Below, piece after piece: positions 1 through 11,126 of a DNA stretch of 64,000 nt. This DNA is from Haliotis asinina (lineage: Eukaryota > Mollusca > Gastropoda > Lepetellida > Haliotidae), in assembly GCF_037392515.1 (NCBI RefSeq), contig NC_090288.1:13125969-13189968 (forward strand). Direction: 5' to 3'. A model generated the notes under the pieces. It was given only the letters and a program-made list of their open reading frames with translations, was not told the origin of the DNA and ran no database searches. The translations under genes were made by a program, and so were the position numbers. Position 1 is the first letter of the stretch. Every line of letters begins with the position of its first letter.

Positions 1-371
1 CCCTAGGGCAAAATATCACTTTGTCATGGTGATGTGACATCATGAACAATGCTATGTTGTTATCTTTCTTCTGTGACTTTACATTCTACATGGGTAATGG
101 CAACAATGGGTAACCGGCCTGTTTTTTTAAAGTAGATTTGGGCTTATTTTACTCAAGTTGACTTGGAAATTGAAATGAAATGAAATGAAATGAAATAAAA
201 TATTCATGTCCATATCATACTATGTTTACGACACTCATGCCTAAATGTGAGTATATCCCTCACTCTCCCTCAGAAAATACCAACATTTAGGCGCTTGTGT
301 GGTAAATATGATAAGATATGGGTAATTTTTTACCTTGCGACATTGTTTAGTTAATTCATCATGACTTGACA

Positions 372-617
372 GGCTTTAGACCTATCGTGAGTTCTTTGTA
401 GATTAGAGTGGTCTTCAGCAAACCATGCTCGTTGTAAGAGGTTACTAACATGATTGGGTGGTCAGGCTCACTGACTTGGTCAACACATGTCATCAATTTC
501 CAGTTGCGTAGATTGATGCTCATCCTGTTGATCACTGGATTGTTTGGTCCAGACTCTGTTATGTACAGACTGCCACCATATGGCAGGAATAATGCCGAAG
601 GTGGCGTTAAACAACAG
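372..617 (+). repeat. Dispersed SINE-like repeat, family A
   Basis: Shares blocks with other copies in the window: CAGCAACCCATGCTTG-like, GGTCAGGCTC.CTGACTTGGT, ACACATGTCATC, TTGATCACTGGAT, CCATATGGCAGGAAT. It ends with a GGCGTTAAA tail. Open frames across it on either strand are chance. Confidence 0.75.
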
Positions 618-690
618 AACAAAAGATCAATTATCCACCTGATCATCCCATGGTCCCTCTTGCCTAGCCACCATATCACTGTTGGAAGAT

Positions 691-805
<115 letters not shown>

Positions 806-965
806 ACTCACTTTCCTTTGCCTCGCTTGGTATCCATTCTTGTAATGTGTTTTCTCTTACAATTCACTCTCAGCTCCACTCAGCTCCTCTGCGCTCTGTT
901 TCCACTCCACGCCACTCCACTCCACTCCAATCCAATCCACTCCACTCTTCACTACAAACCTACAG

Positions 966-1111
966 GTGGTGGGGTAGCCCAGTGGTCACACCAAAAGCCC
1001 GGGCCTCAATTCCTCTCATGGGCACAATGTGTGACGACCATTTCTGATGTCCCCTGCCATGATATTGTTGTAATATTGCTAAAAGCGACGTAAAACCACA
1101 CTCACTCACTG
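966..1111 (+). repeat. tRNA-derived SINE-like repeat, family B
   Basis: Starts GGTGGGGTAGCCCAGTGG (tRNA A-box-like) and carries a degenerate B-box-like CCTCAATTCC. It ends AATATTGCTAAAAGCGACG followed by CACTCACTCACT. This is the commonest repeat of the window. Confidence 0.75.
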
Positions 1112-1308
1112 CAAAACCTGAACCCACACAACTCATCTGTCACTCTTACTGATCCACCATCAGCTGCAGAATGTTCCACTAACTCTCAAAATTCGCCATC
1201 ACTCTGCCAGTCCTTCACAGTCACTCCATTTTCTCTCTCCCATCTAGAATCCCTTTCCATCAATTTTGTGCTGTTTATGCGATCTTCACACTGTCACATC
1301 TTTTTCAG

Positions 1309-4300
1309 AAACAGAAACTAACAAATCCAGATCCTGATGCCCTTGACCTTGAGCTGTTCGGACTTTGGCAGACGGAGATCTACATCCCTCCACCTGCTGT
1401 TGATGTAGGTTCTGAAATTATCACATCAAAATTATTATTATTATTATGCTCATTTTGTATGTTGAATCTAATGTGCATGTTTTTCTGGAGTATGCTCTGT
1501 TCTTGTAGGGCAAGATTCAGCGGAATGTATACGGGAATGTGGAGCTGTTTAAACCATGGATGTTGCCAGGGGGAACGGTGCACCTGCAAGGTAAATGTCT
1601 TCATCACTGATGTATTTCATGTTCAGTATGTAGGAAACATCTAGTCTCTGAAATAACGTAGAGAACAATATGGTTTAAGACTCTTCATTCAGAATCTATG
1701 GTAATAACCGTACATGGGGTATATTTGTTTGAGCATCTGTATGACTGTGTAGTCAGAGAATAACTTTTGAAGATGTGGGTTACAACTGGACTTAAGCATC
1801 ACATGCTTGTCCTAAGAGACAACTGATAGGCTCCAGTGTTCAGGTTCTCATGGTTGATGCCTTTCACCAATGACAACCTTGGCCTTAACCTGCCTCGCAC
1901 TGAATGAGTCAGTGATCTGATGTGACATATTTCATTTATAGCCATTGAGAGCTCCCTGGTTCATTTTACTTTTAGCATGGGGCAGGTTAAGGTTGTCACT
2001 GATGAACGGGCACAACACAACCCTGTTTGCAATGAAAAAATGCATGTATAATCTTTATGACAGTATGATGAACAAGTCTCTGAAAGAATCCCAGTTAGTG
2101 CGCTGACAGGTGCCATCAGTTCAGCATGTTTTGGTGTATACTGTGAACTAAACAACAAAATAGATCAGTTGCTGCTGCAAATTCTCAGCTGGGAATCGAG
2201 GTCACAATTTTTCAGAAGACCCCAGCTCCTAAAGTACTGCTTCCATTTTAGTGCTGTATGTCTCAATCTTTGTTGACAAATCTAGAGTCTCGAAATGTGT
2301 GCATACTTTGGATGGGATAGATCAGTGATCATTGTTGAATTTGCCCTTGGTGTGTTGACCTCGTCACATTCCTTTCCATTTATATGCTAAGACCCCGTTA
2401 ATGACGTTCCTTGATGGCAGTTTTTAGCGTTACAAGCCCCAGTGGACAAAGTTACATTTCAATACATGATGCAGTACATGTCTAATAACCTCAGCATGTC
2501 TGGATGCAGTTTCCATCACCAAAAAGAATAAATGGATGCCCACTGATTTATTTTTCAGGTGATCAGAGTTAGTTTTGTGTGATTTTTTATGTCATGGTAC
2601 AAAAAGAAAGACCTCGAAAACATTTTCACATGATCAAAGACATTGTCTGTATTGCTTTCTACGTTACGTGTACCAGTTGTCTTGTCTGGGACCAGCATAA
2701 GTTAAGAATAGTGTTGTCAGTTAACCAGAACACTGACCAGGATATTTGTTGTACAGGATTCCCAGGCCTGAACCGAGTCGCGAAGAAGCTGAACCTGGAC
2801 GTTGCACCGGCCATGGTGGGGTGGGACACTCACTGTGGCTTCTCTCACCCTCTGTGAGTTGATGGTAGAAGGAATAAGAACATCTTGTCATTGATCTGCT
2901 GTTGCTATCTGCATGAACGTTTACACCTGATTGTATTTTGCTGATGCAATATTGGTGTCAGTTGTTATTTTGGTGTCTGATGGATTAATGTTTGTTTGTG
3001 AAAGATGGACATCTAGTGATATTTCATAGGTGCAAGATTTTTATATGTTACTTTGGTGTGTGAATGAATTATGTCTGATGTTATTTTGTTCCTGCAAGAT
3101 TGATGTCTGATCCTATTTGATAGGTGCAAGAATGATAGCTAGTATTTGTTTTGTTAAAGCAGGATTGGTTATATGCAGGATAAACAGTTGGGTGTTTTAT
3201 TGTTGTTGTCTGGTGATATTAAGTCGTGCATAGGGTTGACATCAGGAAATGATATTGTTTGTTGTGTGCAGGATTGATGGCTGGAAATGTGTGAAGGGTT
3301 GACATGAGGAAGTAATATTGTTTGTTGTGTGCAGGATTGATGGCTGGAAATGTGTGAAGGGTTGACATGAGGAAGTAATATTGTTTGTTGTGTGCAGGAT
3401 TGATGGCTGGAAATGTGTGAAGGGTTGACATGAGGAAGTAATATTGTTTGTTGTGTGCAGGATTGATGGCTGGAAATGTGTGAAGGGTTGACATGAGAAA
3501 GTAATATTGTTTGTTGTGTGCAGGATTGATGGCTGGTAATGTGTGAAGGGTTGACATGAGGAAATGATAATGTTTGTTGTGTACAGGATTGATGGCTGGA
3601 TTGTGTGTGAGGAGCAGAAAGACATCCTGATCGCTGCATGGGACGAGGACCAAGAGATTCAAAAGCAGAGGGAGAGAGAGGTACGTGGCAATCAAATAGA
3701 GGCCAGGATTTGCTAAACCCTAACCCACTCACCAATACCCTGCTTTGTGCAAAACAAGGTGTTCCCGTCAGAAATCGGACAGTTGACCTACATACTTCAC
3801 CCTGCAGCTGCCGACAAGCGTTTTGTGTCCCAAAAGAATTAAATAGCTACCACTACCTCTTAAATCTGTGTAATGGAGAACGTAGGGTCTGGTAAATTTG
3901 CAATGCAGTTGTATTTGTCTCTCTTCACAGATTTTACATAGTGTTAAGTATTGATAAGTTCCCTTTTCCTTTGACAATTGCTTTCTGTTAATTTAAGCAT
4001 ATGAGTAAGTTTGGTTTTCCGCCTCTGTGAACAGTACTCCAGTACTAACTCACAGCTTCATGTTGGAGAAAATCGTGAAGTGATTCAGGTCTCAGATGTA
4101 AGATTTTTTTATGAAACTCACAAACATGAGTATGGTACAGAAACCAGGAAACATCATCAGCCAGCCTGGGATTTGAACCTGTGAGTAGGTGCCTGGCTTG
4201 CCCAAGGAATGAAACTATTCTAAATGAATTTCTTCATGTTGGGCAACTATTCGAAGCCAACTTCTGATTTTGGTCTTATTACCCATTGTTGTAGTTTAAA

Positions 4301-6427
4301 CACCGGTAAAGAATGGAAAAGAGGCATGTTTCATGTCGTCATCTTGGTGCATGGGTGGTCTTCATGTCTTGAGACACCGAAAGTGGCTGTGTACAGATGT
4401 ACACACCCTCTTGGATGTATGTGTGGTTGGAGTTTTATCGAAGCTTTTGACATCTTAAATCTGCATCAGTACAGACATCTCCACTACATCAAGCTGACAT
4501 GATGGGAGAAGTCACTAAACTCATGATTGGTTCCATACCCTAATCTTTGTTTATTGATACAATGATAATTCCTGTCGCTTGCACGGTTGGTTTAAAGGAA
4601 GGTGGCATAGCCCAGTAGTTGAAGTATTCACTTGTCATGCCAACAGTATGGGTTCAATTCCCCACTTGAGAACAATGTGTGAATCACATTGCTTGTACTA
4701 CTTTTGGATTATTTTACTCACTCCCTCTACGTAAAATGACCTGTGAAGGTCCCAGGGTAGAATAGGCCTTCAGCAACCCATGCTTGCCATAAGAGTCGAC
4801 TATGCATGTCGTAAGAGGTGACTAACGGGATCAGATGGTCAGGCTCGCTGACTTGGTTGACACATGTCATCGGTTCCCAATTGCGCAGATTGAAGCTCAT
4901 GTTGTTGATCACTAGATTTTCTGTTCCAGATTCACTCACTCACTCACTCACTCACTCACTCACTCACTCGAGGTCATAAGGTAGCTAAGTGGTAATCACA
5001 TGGAAGGCCTGAGTTCATTTCCCAACATGGGCACAAAGTGTTTGATTTATTGCTCAAAGTTCATCTTGCTAAACATTTCAGCTTCATGTGAATCAAATCT
5101 TTTCACAGTTTATGTACACAGATAGTTTGATCATTATATTTTCAAAAACTGCAAAAAAAACCTTCCAACCCAGCTTTAGATGAAAATCCTAGAATTCATA
5201 TTCTGTGGCTGTGCTAAGAGCATTGTACTGAAATATGTCCTGTACATCAACAGAAAAGGGAGAAGCGGGTGCTAGGCAACTGGAAGCTGTTGACACGATC
5301 CTTGCTCATTAGAGAGAGGCTGAAAAAGCGATTTGATCTGCAGGTGAGTTATCTATTTAAAACAGTTTGACGGCAGTATCCCAAATATGACATGGAATTG
5401 TGAAAAGTTCCTGACACACAGATTGCAGTTATGTCCCCAGCAGTGTTAGCTAAAGGGTACTAGGTATCTGGCTTGATATGTTGGTTGATAACATCTAAGC
5501 TGCAAGGATAAAATACAGCATGTTTGATTTAATCCTTTGTTTATTTTTGCTTCATGACTAGGGCTGCAATGATTCAGTTTGATTCATCAAAAATCGAATC
5601 TGGAACCTAGTTTTGATTTTCAATAACCATTGTCACTATTTCGATTAGATATTTGAATACCTATTTAAATTATTTCCACACAGCCAGAACGTAATTTTGA
5701 TTCCCAAAGCGTGCATTTATTAGCACTGGAATAAGGTGAGATTTGATTGGTTGATGCCAAGCTTATTATCCAATAAGAACTGTTGGTAGTAGACATCGCC
5801 AAGTTGATAATGTATTTCATGACGAAAAAAGACAACTCTGAGAGTTAAATGGAATCTCATGTTTTCACTTTTTTGAAGAATCACACTGAAAATAATCAAA
5901 TGACCTGCATCATGATATTTATGCAAGTGTCCCTTGATAAGTAGGTTATCTTTCTAGGAGCTAAAACACTTTGTACATCCAGTACAGAACTCCCAGTTGT
6001 GGTGTTCAGTTTTGTTCACAGGATAGAGCTAACTTGTGAAACAAAACTTGCAAGTCAAAACTTGCAAGTGATGCTGTGTTGAACTGTTATCACTCCAAAG
6101 TATATGAACACAGCATTCTTGGTATTTTCAGTTCAAAGACTGGGCTTCATGTATTAATGTTCTAGTATATTTTAGGCTAGAGTCCCATGCTTATATGACC
6201 TTTGTCATGTATATTTGATGATTTATCAATGTGTATTATGATGATGTTTGATGTATTATTTGTGGATGGTTTGTTGTCAGGATACAAACGCTGAGGAGGA
6301 GAAGGAGGATTGTGGGGCGGAGGTGGCAGGAAAGGGAGAGAAGGCTGTGGATGTTGTTCACTCGTGGCCGGCAAACAGGCAGAAGGGGAAGCACAAGAAG
6401 TTGTCAGGAAACACTGAGACTATGTGA
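1309..6427 (+). CDS. XPC: XPC DNA damage sensor, C-terminal six exons (5' part outside window)
   Basis: Exons 1309-1404, 1509-1590, 2757-2853, 3587-3680, 5254-5343 and 6281-6427 (TGA) join into one open frame of 201 residues with GT-AG introns. XPC/Rad4 binds helix-distorting lesions in the nucleus and starts global-genome nucleotide excision repair. Recognisable parts in order: the end of beta-hairpin domain 2 ([10 protein letters not shown]), beta-hairpin domain 3 ([37 protein letters not shown] block, [13 protein letters not shown]), then [18 protein letters not shown], which matches the centrin-2-binding helix of vertebrate XPC, with its Trp and Leu anchors kept. The last exon is a Lys/Glu-rich tail where human XPC contacts TFIIH. 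The tail (49 codons) is short compared with human as I recall it. The transglutaminase-like and BHD1 parts lie upstream of the window. Oddity: 63-bp repeats at the fourth exon's acceptor. The family call is secure; exact exon edges are read by eye. Confidence 0.95.
3241..3598 (+). repeat. 63-bp minisatellite containing XPC splice acceptor and exon edge
   Basis: Six copies at an exact 63-bp period. Each copy holds TTTGTTGTGTGCAG followed by GATTGATGGCTGG. The AG dinucleotides end at 3271, 3334, 3397, 3460, 3523 and 3586; only the last is the real acceptor of the exon starting at 3587. Weaker related fragments (TGCAAGATTGATGTCTGA near 3095-3115) lie upstream and may be older copies. Use of any decoy acceptor would meet an in-frame stop within about ten codons (TGG AAA TGT GTG AAG GGT TGA, or TGG TAA in the fifth). 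Because 63 is a multiple of 3, the - strand shows long but meaningless repeated frames. Confidence 0.95.
4598..4715 (+). repeat. SINE-like repeat, family B
   Basis: GGTGGCATAGCCCAGTAG (A-box-like) and GGGTTCAATTCCCC (B-box-like, close to GGTTCRANNCC). The 3' part is degenerate and runs into the next repeat. Confidence 0.65.
4742..4930 (+). repeat. SINE-like repeat, family A
   Basis: Blocks AATAGGCCTTCAGCAACCCA, GGTCAGGCTCGCTGACTTGG and ACACATGTCATCGGTTCCCA match the other family A copies. It runs into the (ACTC)n tract. Confidence 0.75.
4931..4970. repeat. (ACTC)n microsatellite
   Basis: Ten ACTC units directly after the family A copy; this simple repeat is the usual end of both SINE-like families here. 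Confidence 0.9.
4971..5042 (+). repeat. SINE-like repeat, family B, 5' fragment
   Basis: AAGGTAGCTAAGTGGTAA and GAGTTCATTTCCC resemble the A-box and B-box of family B. The fragment ends after GGGCACAAAGTG. Confidence 0.5.
5559..5900 (+). mobile_element. hAT-like MITE, truncated copy
   Basis: Begins TAGGGCTGCAATGATTCA and runs about 80% identical by eye to the complete element at 6760-7156. The far inverted repeat is missing. It lies in the last XPC intron. Confidence 0.6.
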
Positions 6428-6759
6428 GCTGTGTTACTGTCAATGGGATATGTTTGCAGGGAACAATGAGATGTGAACAGCTATGGCAAAGTATGAAATT
6501 GTGAACAGCTCTAATTTCATGGGAGATACATGGACAGTGTAGCGAAATGTGACATATGTAGCTGTTGCTAGTGAGATATATGAATAGCTGGTTATAGTGC
6601 ACATATTTTCTTGAATTTCTCAGGAGTTGTTTCCCCTGGCTGGTTCCTATGGAAACACTTCAGTCTGAAACGTCGTTCAACCAAAGTTACATAACATGTC
6701 TCAAAGATGTTTACTTCTTTGTAAAGTTTCTCCAGCTGGAAGAAATGGCTGATAAGTAC

Positions 6760-7156
6760 TAGGGCCGCAATGATTCAGTTTGATCCATCAAAAATCAAAT
6801 CTGACACCTTACTTTTGATCTCAATAACCATTATCTCTATTTCTATTCGATATTTGAATAACTGTTTTAATTATTGTCACACAACCTGAACCTAATTCAG
6901 ATTAGTCCAGCAGTTTCAAGCACTGAAATAAGGCGAAATGTGATTGGTTGACACCGGGCTTATCATCCAATGAGAATTGTTGCTAGTAGAAATTGCCAAG
7001 TTGATGATGGATTTCAAAATGGCTAAAAAACTGACCCTGAGAATTCATGAAATCTGATGTGTTTTCTTGTATGAAGGATCAAATCAAAGATAAAATCGAG
7101 GGTCAAGTATTGAAAATCGAATCGAATGCAGTTGTGGGTGAATCATTGCAGCCCTA
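6760..7156. mobile_element. hAT-like MITE, complete, in the XPC 3' region
   Basis: 397 bp with terminal inverted repeats TAGGGCCGCAATGATTCA and TGAATCATTGCAGCCCTA. Flanking 8-mers ATAAGTAC and CTATGTGC agree at 5 of 8 positions, compatible with a decayed 8-bp target duplication as in hAT elements. No transposase frame is present. It lies downstream of the XPC stop codon and would be inside the 3' UTR if the poly(A) signal at 8058 is used. Confidence 0.6.
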
Positions 7157-7439
7157 CTATGTGCCTTTGTGAAACTGGTCAAACCCATGGTGCTTCTGTG
7201 AAAGAATATGTTCCAAGTGTCAAATGTTTGAGATGAGTAACAACAGGTCAGACGAGGTTAGAGGGTGGGTGTTTGACATCAAGTCATGATTGTGTAGGTC
7301 AATGCCCAAGATGTCAGTCACTGCCCAGACTTGATTATTACAGACCACTGTTATGTAGCTTCAGTATGGCTAAGGGTGATGTTCAACAAACCCATGATTG
7401 TCACTGCCTATCCTTTATGGTCCAAGAACTTGTGATGAT

Positions 7440-7675
7440 ACAGGTATAATTGATCCTCAATAACCCATGCTTGTTGTAAGAGACAACATGAGATTGAGAC
7501 AACATGAGTCAGACTCACTGACTTGGTTGACACTTGACATTGTATCCTAATTGCGTAGTTCGATGCTGTTGCTTGCTGGGTTGTGTGGTCCAGACTCCAT
7601 TATTTACAGATTGCTGGAATATTGCTGGAATATTGCTGAGTGCAGCATAAAACTAAACTCATTAACTCACTGAAA
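7440..7675 (+). repeat. SINE-like repeat, family A
   Basis: CAATAACCCATGCTTGTTGT, CAGACTCACTGACTTGGTTG, then GGAATATTGCTGAGTGCAGC and an ACTCATTAACTCACT end. The tail is the one also seen in family B. Confidence 0.7.
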
Positions 7676-8057
7676 GTCCCAGTTAATGACTTTGTACAGT
7701 CACTAGTCATTTAGTCCACATCAGGTAACAATCCAGACGAACAAGTTGTCCGCAAATATTATTTTTAAACATAATCATTCATCTGCATTATGCTGCGGCC
7801 AACCTGATGTCACAATGGTGTTTGATCTTAACACATGGCTCCAGACCAAGGAACCTAGGGAGGCAACTCATGGTGTCACTCATCACATCCCATCATCATC
7901 CTTCATGTGCTTATTGTTGTTTTATATATGGCAGCATTATACAGAAAATTCAGGTTTGTGACAACTGTCATTCCAAGAGCAAATGTTTAAATACAGATTG
8001 ATAGTGTTTACAGTTTTATACTAAAAATATAATTAGAATGTGGGACTTTTTGACATT

Positions 8058-8063
8058 AATAAA
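8058..8063 (+). promoter_or_regulatory. Candidate XPC poly(A) signal AATAAA
   Basis: First canonical AATAAA that I see after the XPC stop codon at 6427. It implies a 3' UTR of about 1.65 kb that includes a MITE and a SINE-like copy. Inference only. Confidence 0.4.
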
Positions 8064-9084
8064 CAAAGTCAAGAACAGCTTCCATTTTGTATTATTTTTC
8101 ACAGCAGACAACATTATCTTCAGGATGTTGGTTTTGACTGTCTCTGTGGCCAGTTGGTCAGCAGGTTTTCCCAGAGATGACTTCTGATGTTTACTTGATA
8201 GACTCTCTACCTAGAGACCCACAATGTGCTCTATTGGATAGACTCTACCCAGTGGAGTTTATAGACCCTGTACACGAAGAACCTTAATGTGGTCGTGTAC
8301 CTGAAGAACCTTAATGTGGTCGTGTGGACAAGACACTAAATGGTGTTCCCCAATGTGATCTAGCAAGTAGAACCTGTCCTGAGACACCTTAGGAATTAGG
8401 GAATTTTGTGATTTAAATTGTATTCCTAAAACCGTGTTACAGACATGACTCTTTATCCAGGGACCTGCAATCAAAAGATACGAAGCAAGTCTAATGAGAT
8501 ACAGGTGTATAGTTTTTCATGAAACAAGACCAACCATATACTCAGCATTCACACAAACACATTTTGTTTCAATTTTAAATATCGAACAAACTGATAAAGA
8601 AAATGACAGTTGTGTTTGAATAAACCATGAAACAACAATTTTGAATAAAATTTGGCACTACAGTATGTAGTTGTCTGGATAGTGGATTTAACGTCTGTCT
8701 TGAGTGAGGAAAGCAAACAGTTCAGTGTGTGGTCATGTGGAGGAAACAAGAACTTGTCAGCCTGGGGCTCCTTCCATGAAGCAATTCTTATTAAGGTTAA
8801 CGGTAACTCCCATTCTTTAACATTACATTAAAGTTACTTAAGTGACTTACGATCAACTTAGTGCTTTGTGAGAGGAGCCCTGGAGTCAGTATACTGAGTC
8901 CGAGTTGGATATCCATGTCAAACTCATGCCGTCTATCTGAGCAGTCTGTAGCATCACATCCAGCCTCCAAGAAGTAGACACATACATGTGCATAGATGTC
9001 TCTGTGTAACTGCTTTATGCTTGAACATGTGAAACCCCCTTTCACATCAAGGATGAGGATTTATCAATTGACTGGAATTTTTGC

Positions 9085-9200
9085 GCTCTTTTAGCAATAC
9101 TGAGATATATCAGGGGACGTCAGAAATGGGCATCATATATTGTACCCATGTGGGGATTCAAACTGGGGTCGTTGTGACGGGTGAACACTTAAAACACTAG
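9085..9200 (-). repeat. SINE-like repeat, family B (inverted)
   Basis: Contains TTTTAGCAATACTGAGATAT, then ATGTGGGGATTCAAACTGGG (inverted B-box region), ending near CACTAGGAAGTGGAC. Confidence 0.55.
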
Positions 9201-9727
9201 GAAGTGGACTGCCAAAAGTGAACAAATGCCTGCAGAAAATATTGAAATTTTTTCAGGAAGTTTCAGAAATTTAACCTTCAGATGATGATAATGTACAGGT
9301 AACTGAAGATAAGATATACGGATGATTGACTTCTTATCACGAGCAACATTTAGATGCTTGATATCACTGTCAGAACCTTCACCGAAACATCAGTCCTCAT
9401 GGTAAATAAAGGAATGATCTATCCACATATCTTATCCTTACATAGTACTCTTAAATTCTATATGCCTCTCAAATAAATTGCTTCAAATTATGCTTTAGGG
9501 ATGTTGATTTCTGTCTGTTATTAAGAACAAAATGTCGAGAATTAATAAATGTATTGCATCTCATACCAACAGTTAAACATGGATAATTTTTTTATAATTA
9601 GTTTCAAGAATTCATGATGTCGTCACTTCAACTTTTGTTCCACTTGATTCCATGTGAGACTACAAGTTAAATCTATAACTAAAGCACCTCGTCAACAAGC
9701 ACTAGCTTACCACTGTTGAAATACAAA

Positions 9728-9850
9728 GCCAGGTTGACCATATGGTCAGGCGCGCAGACTTGGTTGACCTGTCATTGTATCCAATTTGCACAGATCGATG
9801 TTCATTCTGTTGATCACTGGACTGTGATCCAGCCATGATTATTCACACAG
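9728..9850 (+). repeat. SINE-like repeat, family A, partial
   Basis: TTGACCATATGGTCAGGCGC, GACTTGGTTGACCTGTCATT and CTGTTGATCACTGGAC match the middle of family A. Confidence 0.6.
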
Positions 9851-10107
9851 CAACGCCATGTCATTGGTAAAAAACTGATAAAAGCTGTTTAAAATCATAC
9901 TCTAGGTTTGAAACCTATTTCTAACATATCTGACACACTAGCAACATTACTTTCTACACTACAAATTTAATTCCATATTATTGTTATAACTGTATCTAGC
10001 CAGTTATAACATTAACAATAATATGGAAAGAACTTTGGTTCTGTGTTTTCTGTACTTTAATGGTTGTAAAAATAAATGTTGGAGAGTTCAAACCAAATAA
10101 TCATAAT

Positions 10108-10113
10108 TTTATT
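10108..10113 (-). promoter_or_regulatory. Candidate poly(A) signal of the UQCC5-UQCC6 transcript
   Basis: AATAAA on the - strand (TTTATT on +), the first one seen downstream of the UQCC6 stop at 11127. It gives a 3' UTR of about 1 kb. Inference. Confidence 0.4.
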
Positions 10114-11126
10114 CATTTCAAGTCAACATATTTACAATTCACCACTAAATCACACACGTTCACACAGCACTATACCGACACCTTGTTTCCTTTCACTGAC
10201 TAATTATTTTAGGACAAACCCTCAGAGGGCCCCTTTCAAGGGACCAACCAAATAGCTCTATGAATTGTTTACAGTCAGTTTACAGGTCACTCAAATGTAA
10301 GTATAACCCTTCTGTCAGTTTTGTAAACAATCAAAATCCCTAAATCCCTGCAGAAACGTACAGCAACTTCTGTAGTAGCTAAAGATACCAAAAGTAGTGT
10401 AAAAGCACTCTTTCTCATGGCATCCATTCATTGTAACATCCTTAATGTGCAACCTCAAAGCAATTAATTTCCAAAATGATAACCATTCGAAATGAGATTT
10501 GTTATGCTGAGAAATAGAAAGTTTACAGCACATGCAAATATTGACTGACTGGTTGCCAACAAATCTAAAAGGAAACTACATGTATTAAATAATCTATTGT
10601 ATGTTCCTCCAGTTTTTACATTTCATAATGGCAACCCCCAATTACTAGCCTCTAAAAATCAAAAGGAACACTGGCACTATCTGTCTTGACTGGGAGCATA
10701 ATATCACAAGTCGAAGTAATTATTGTTAATAACAGTGTATAAAATAAGCCAAAAACTCAGCCAGACATCAGGCTTGGTGACATGTTATCAGCCCAAAATG
10801 GATTTAACTAGACTGTACACCAAGAATTCACTCAGATGTATGGAACATGCACCAGACCATCAGGTTGGCTAGCTGTAAATTTAGATGGTCTGTCAGAAAC
10901 CTAGCCCCTCTCAGGGCTTATTTCATATATTGATAATAACATTTTTCTTCTTGTCATGAAATTCAACAAATTTGTTATCCATAAAATGTTACATTGCTTC
11001 CAACTTCTAAATTCCCAGCGAAGATTTGATTCGACGGCATGACATCTGTTGTCATCTTTTCATCTGTTAATGCTAGTACAGCACAGAGTCTTTGAATAAT
11101 GTCCTTTTCCAGGATGTCAACTGATG

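Larger units (their letters stand above)
8064..10107. other. Intergenic, XPC and UQCC5/6 3' ends converge here
   Basis: No coding exon seen. It contains a two-copy direct repeat of about 33 bp (8266-8331, GAAGAACCTTAATGTGGTCG), an inverted family B repeat (about 9085-9200) and a partial family A copy (about 9728-9850). Confidence 0.6.

Noticed and set aside
3169..3735. Three overlapping - strand frames of 127-188 codons with perfect 21-residue repeats
   Set aside because: They are produced by the 63-bp minisatellite, whose period is a multiple of three; the + strand carries the real XPC exon.
4727..4939. Frames shared by the family A repeats (for example 359-679, 36804-37052)
   Set aside because: Chance frames in SINE-like repeats; they occur in differing lengths and strands without constraint.
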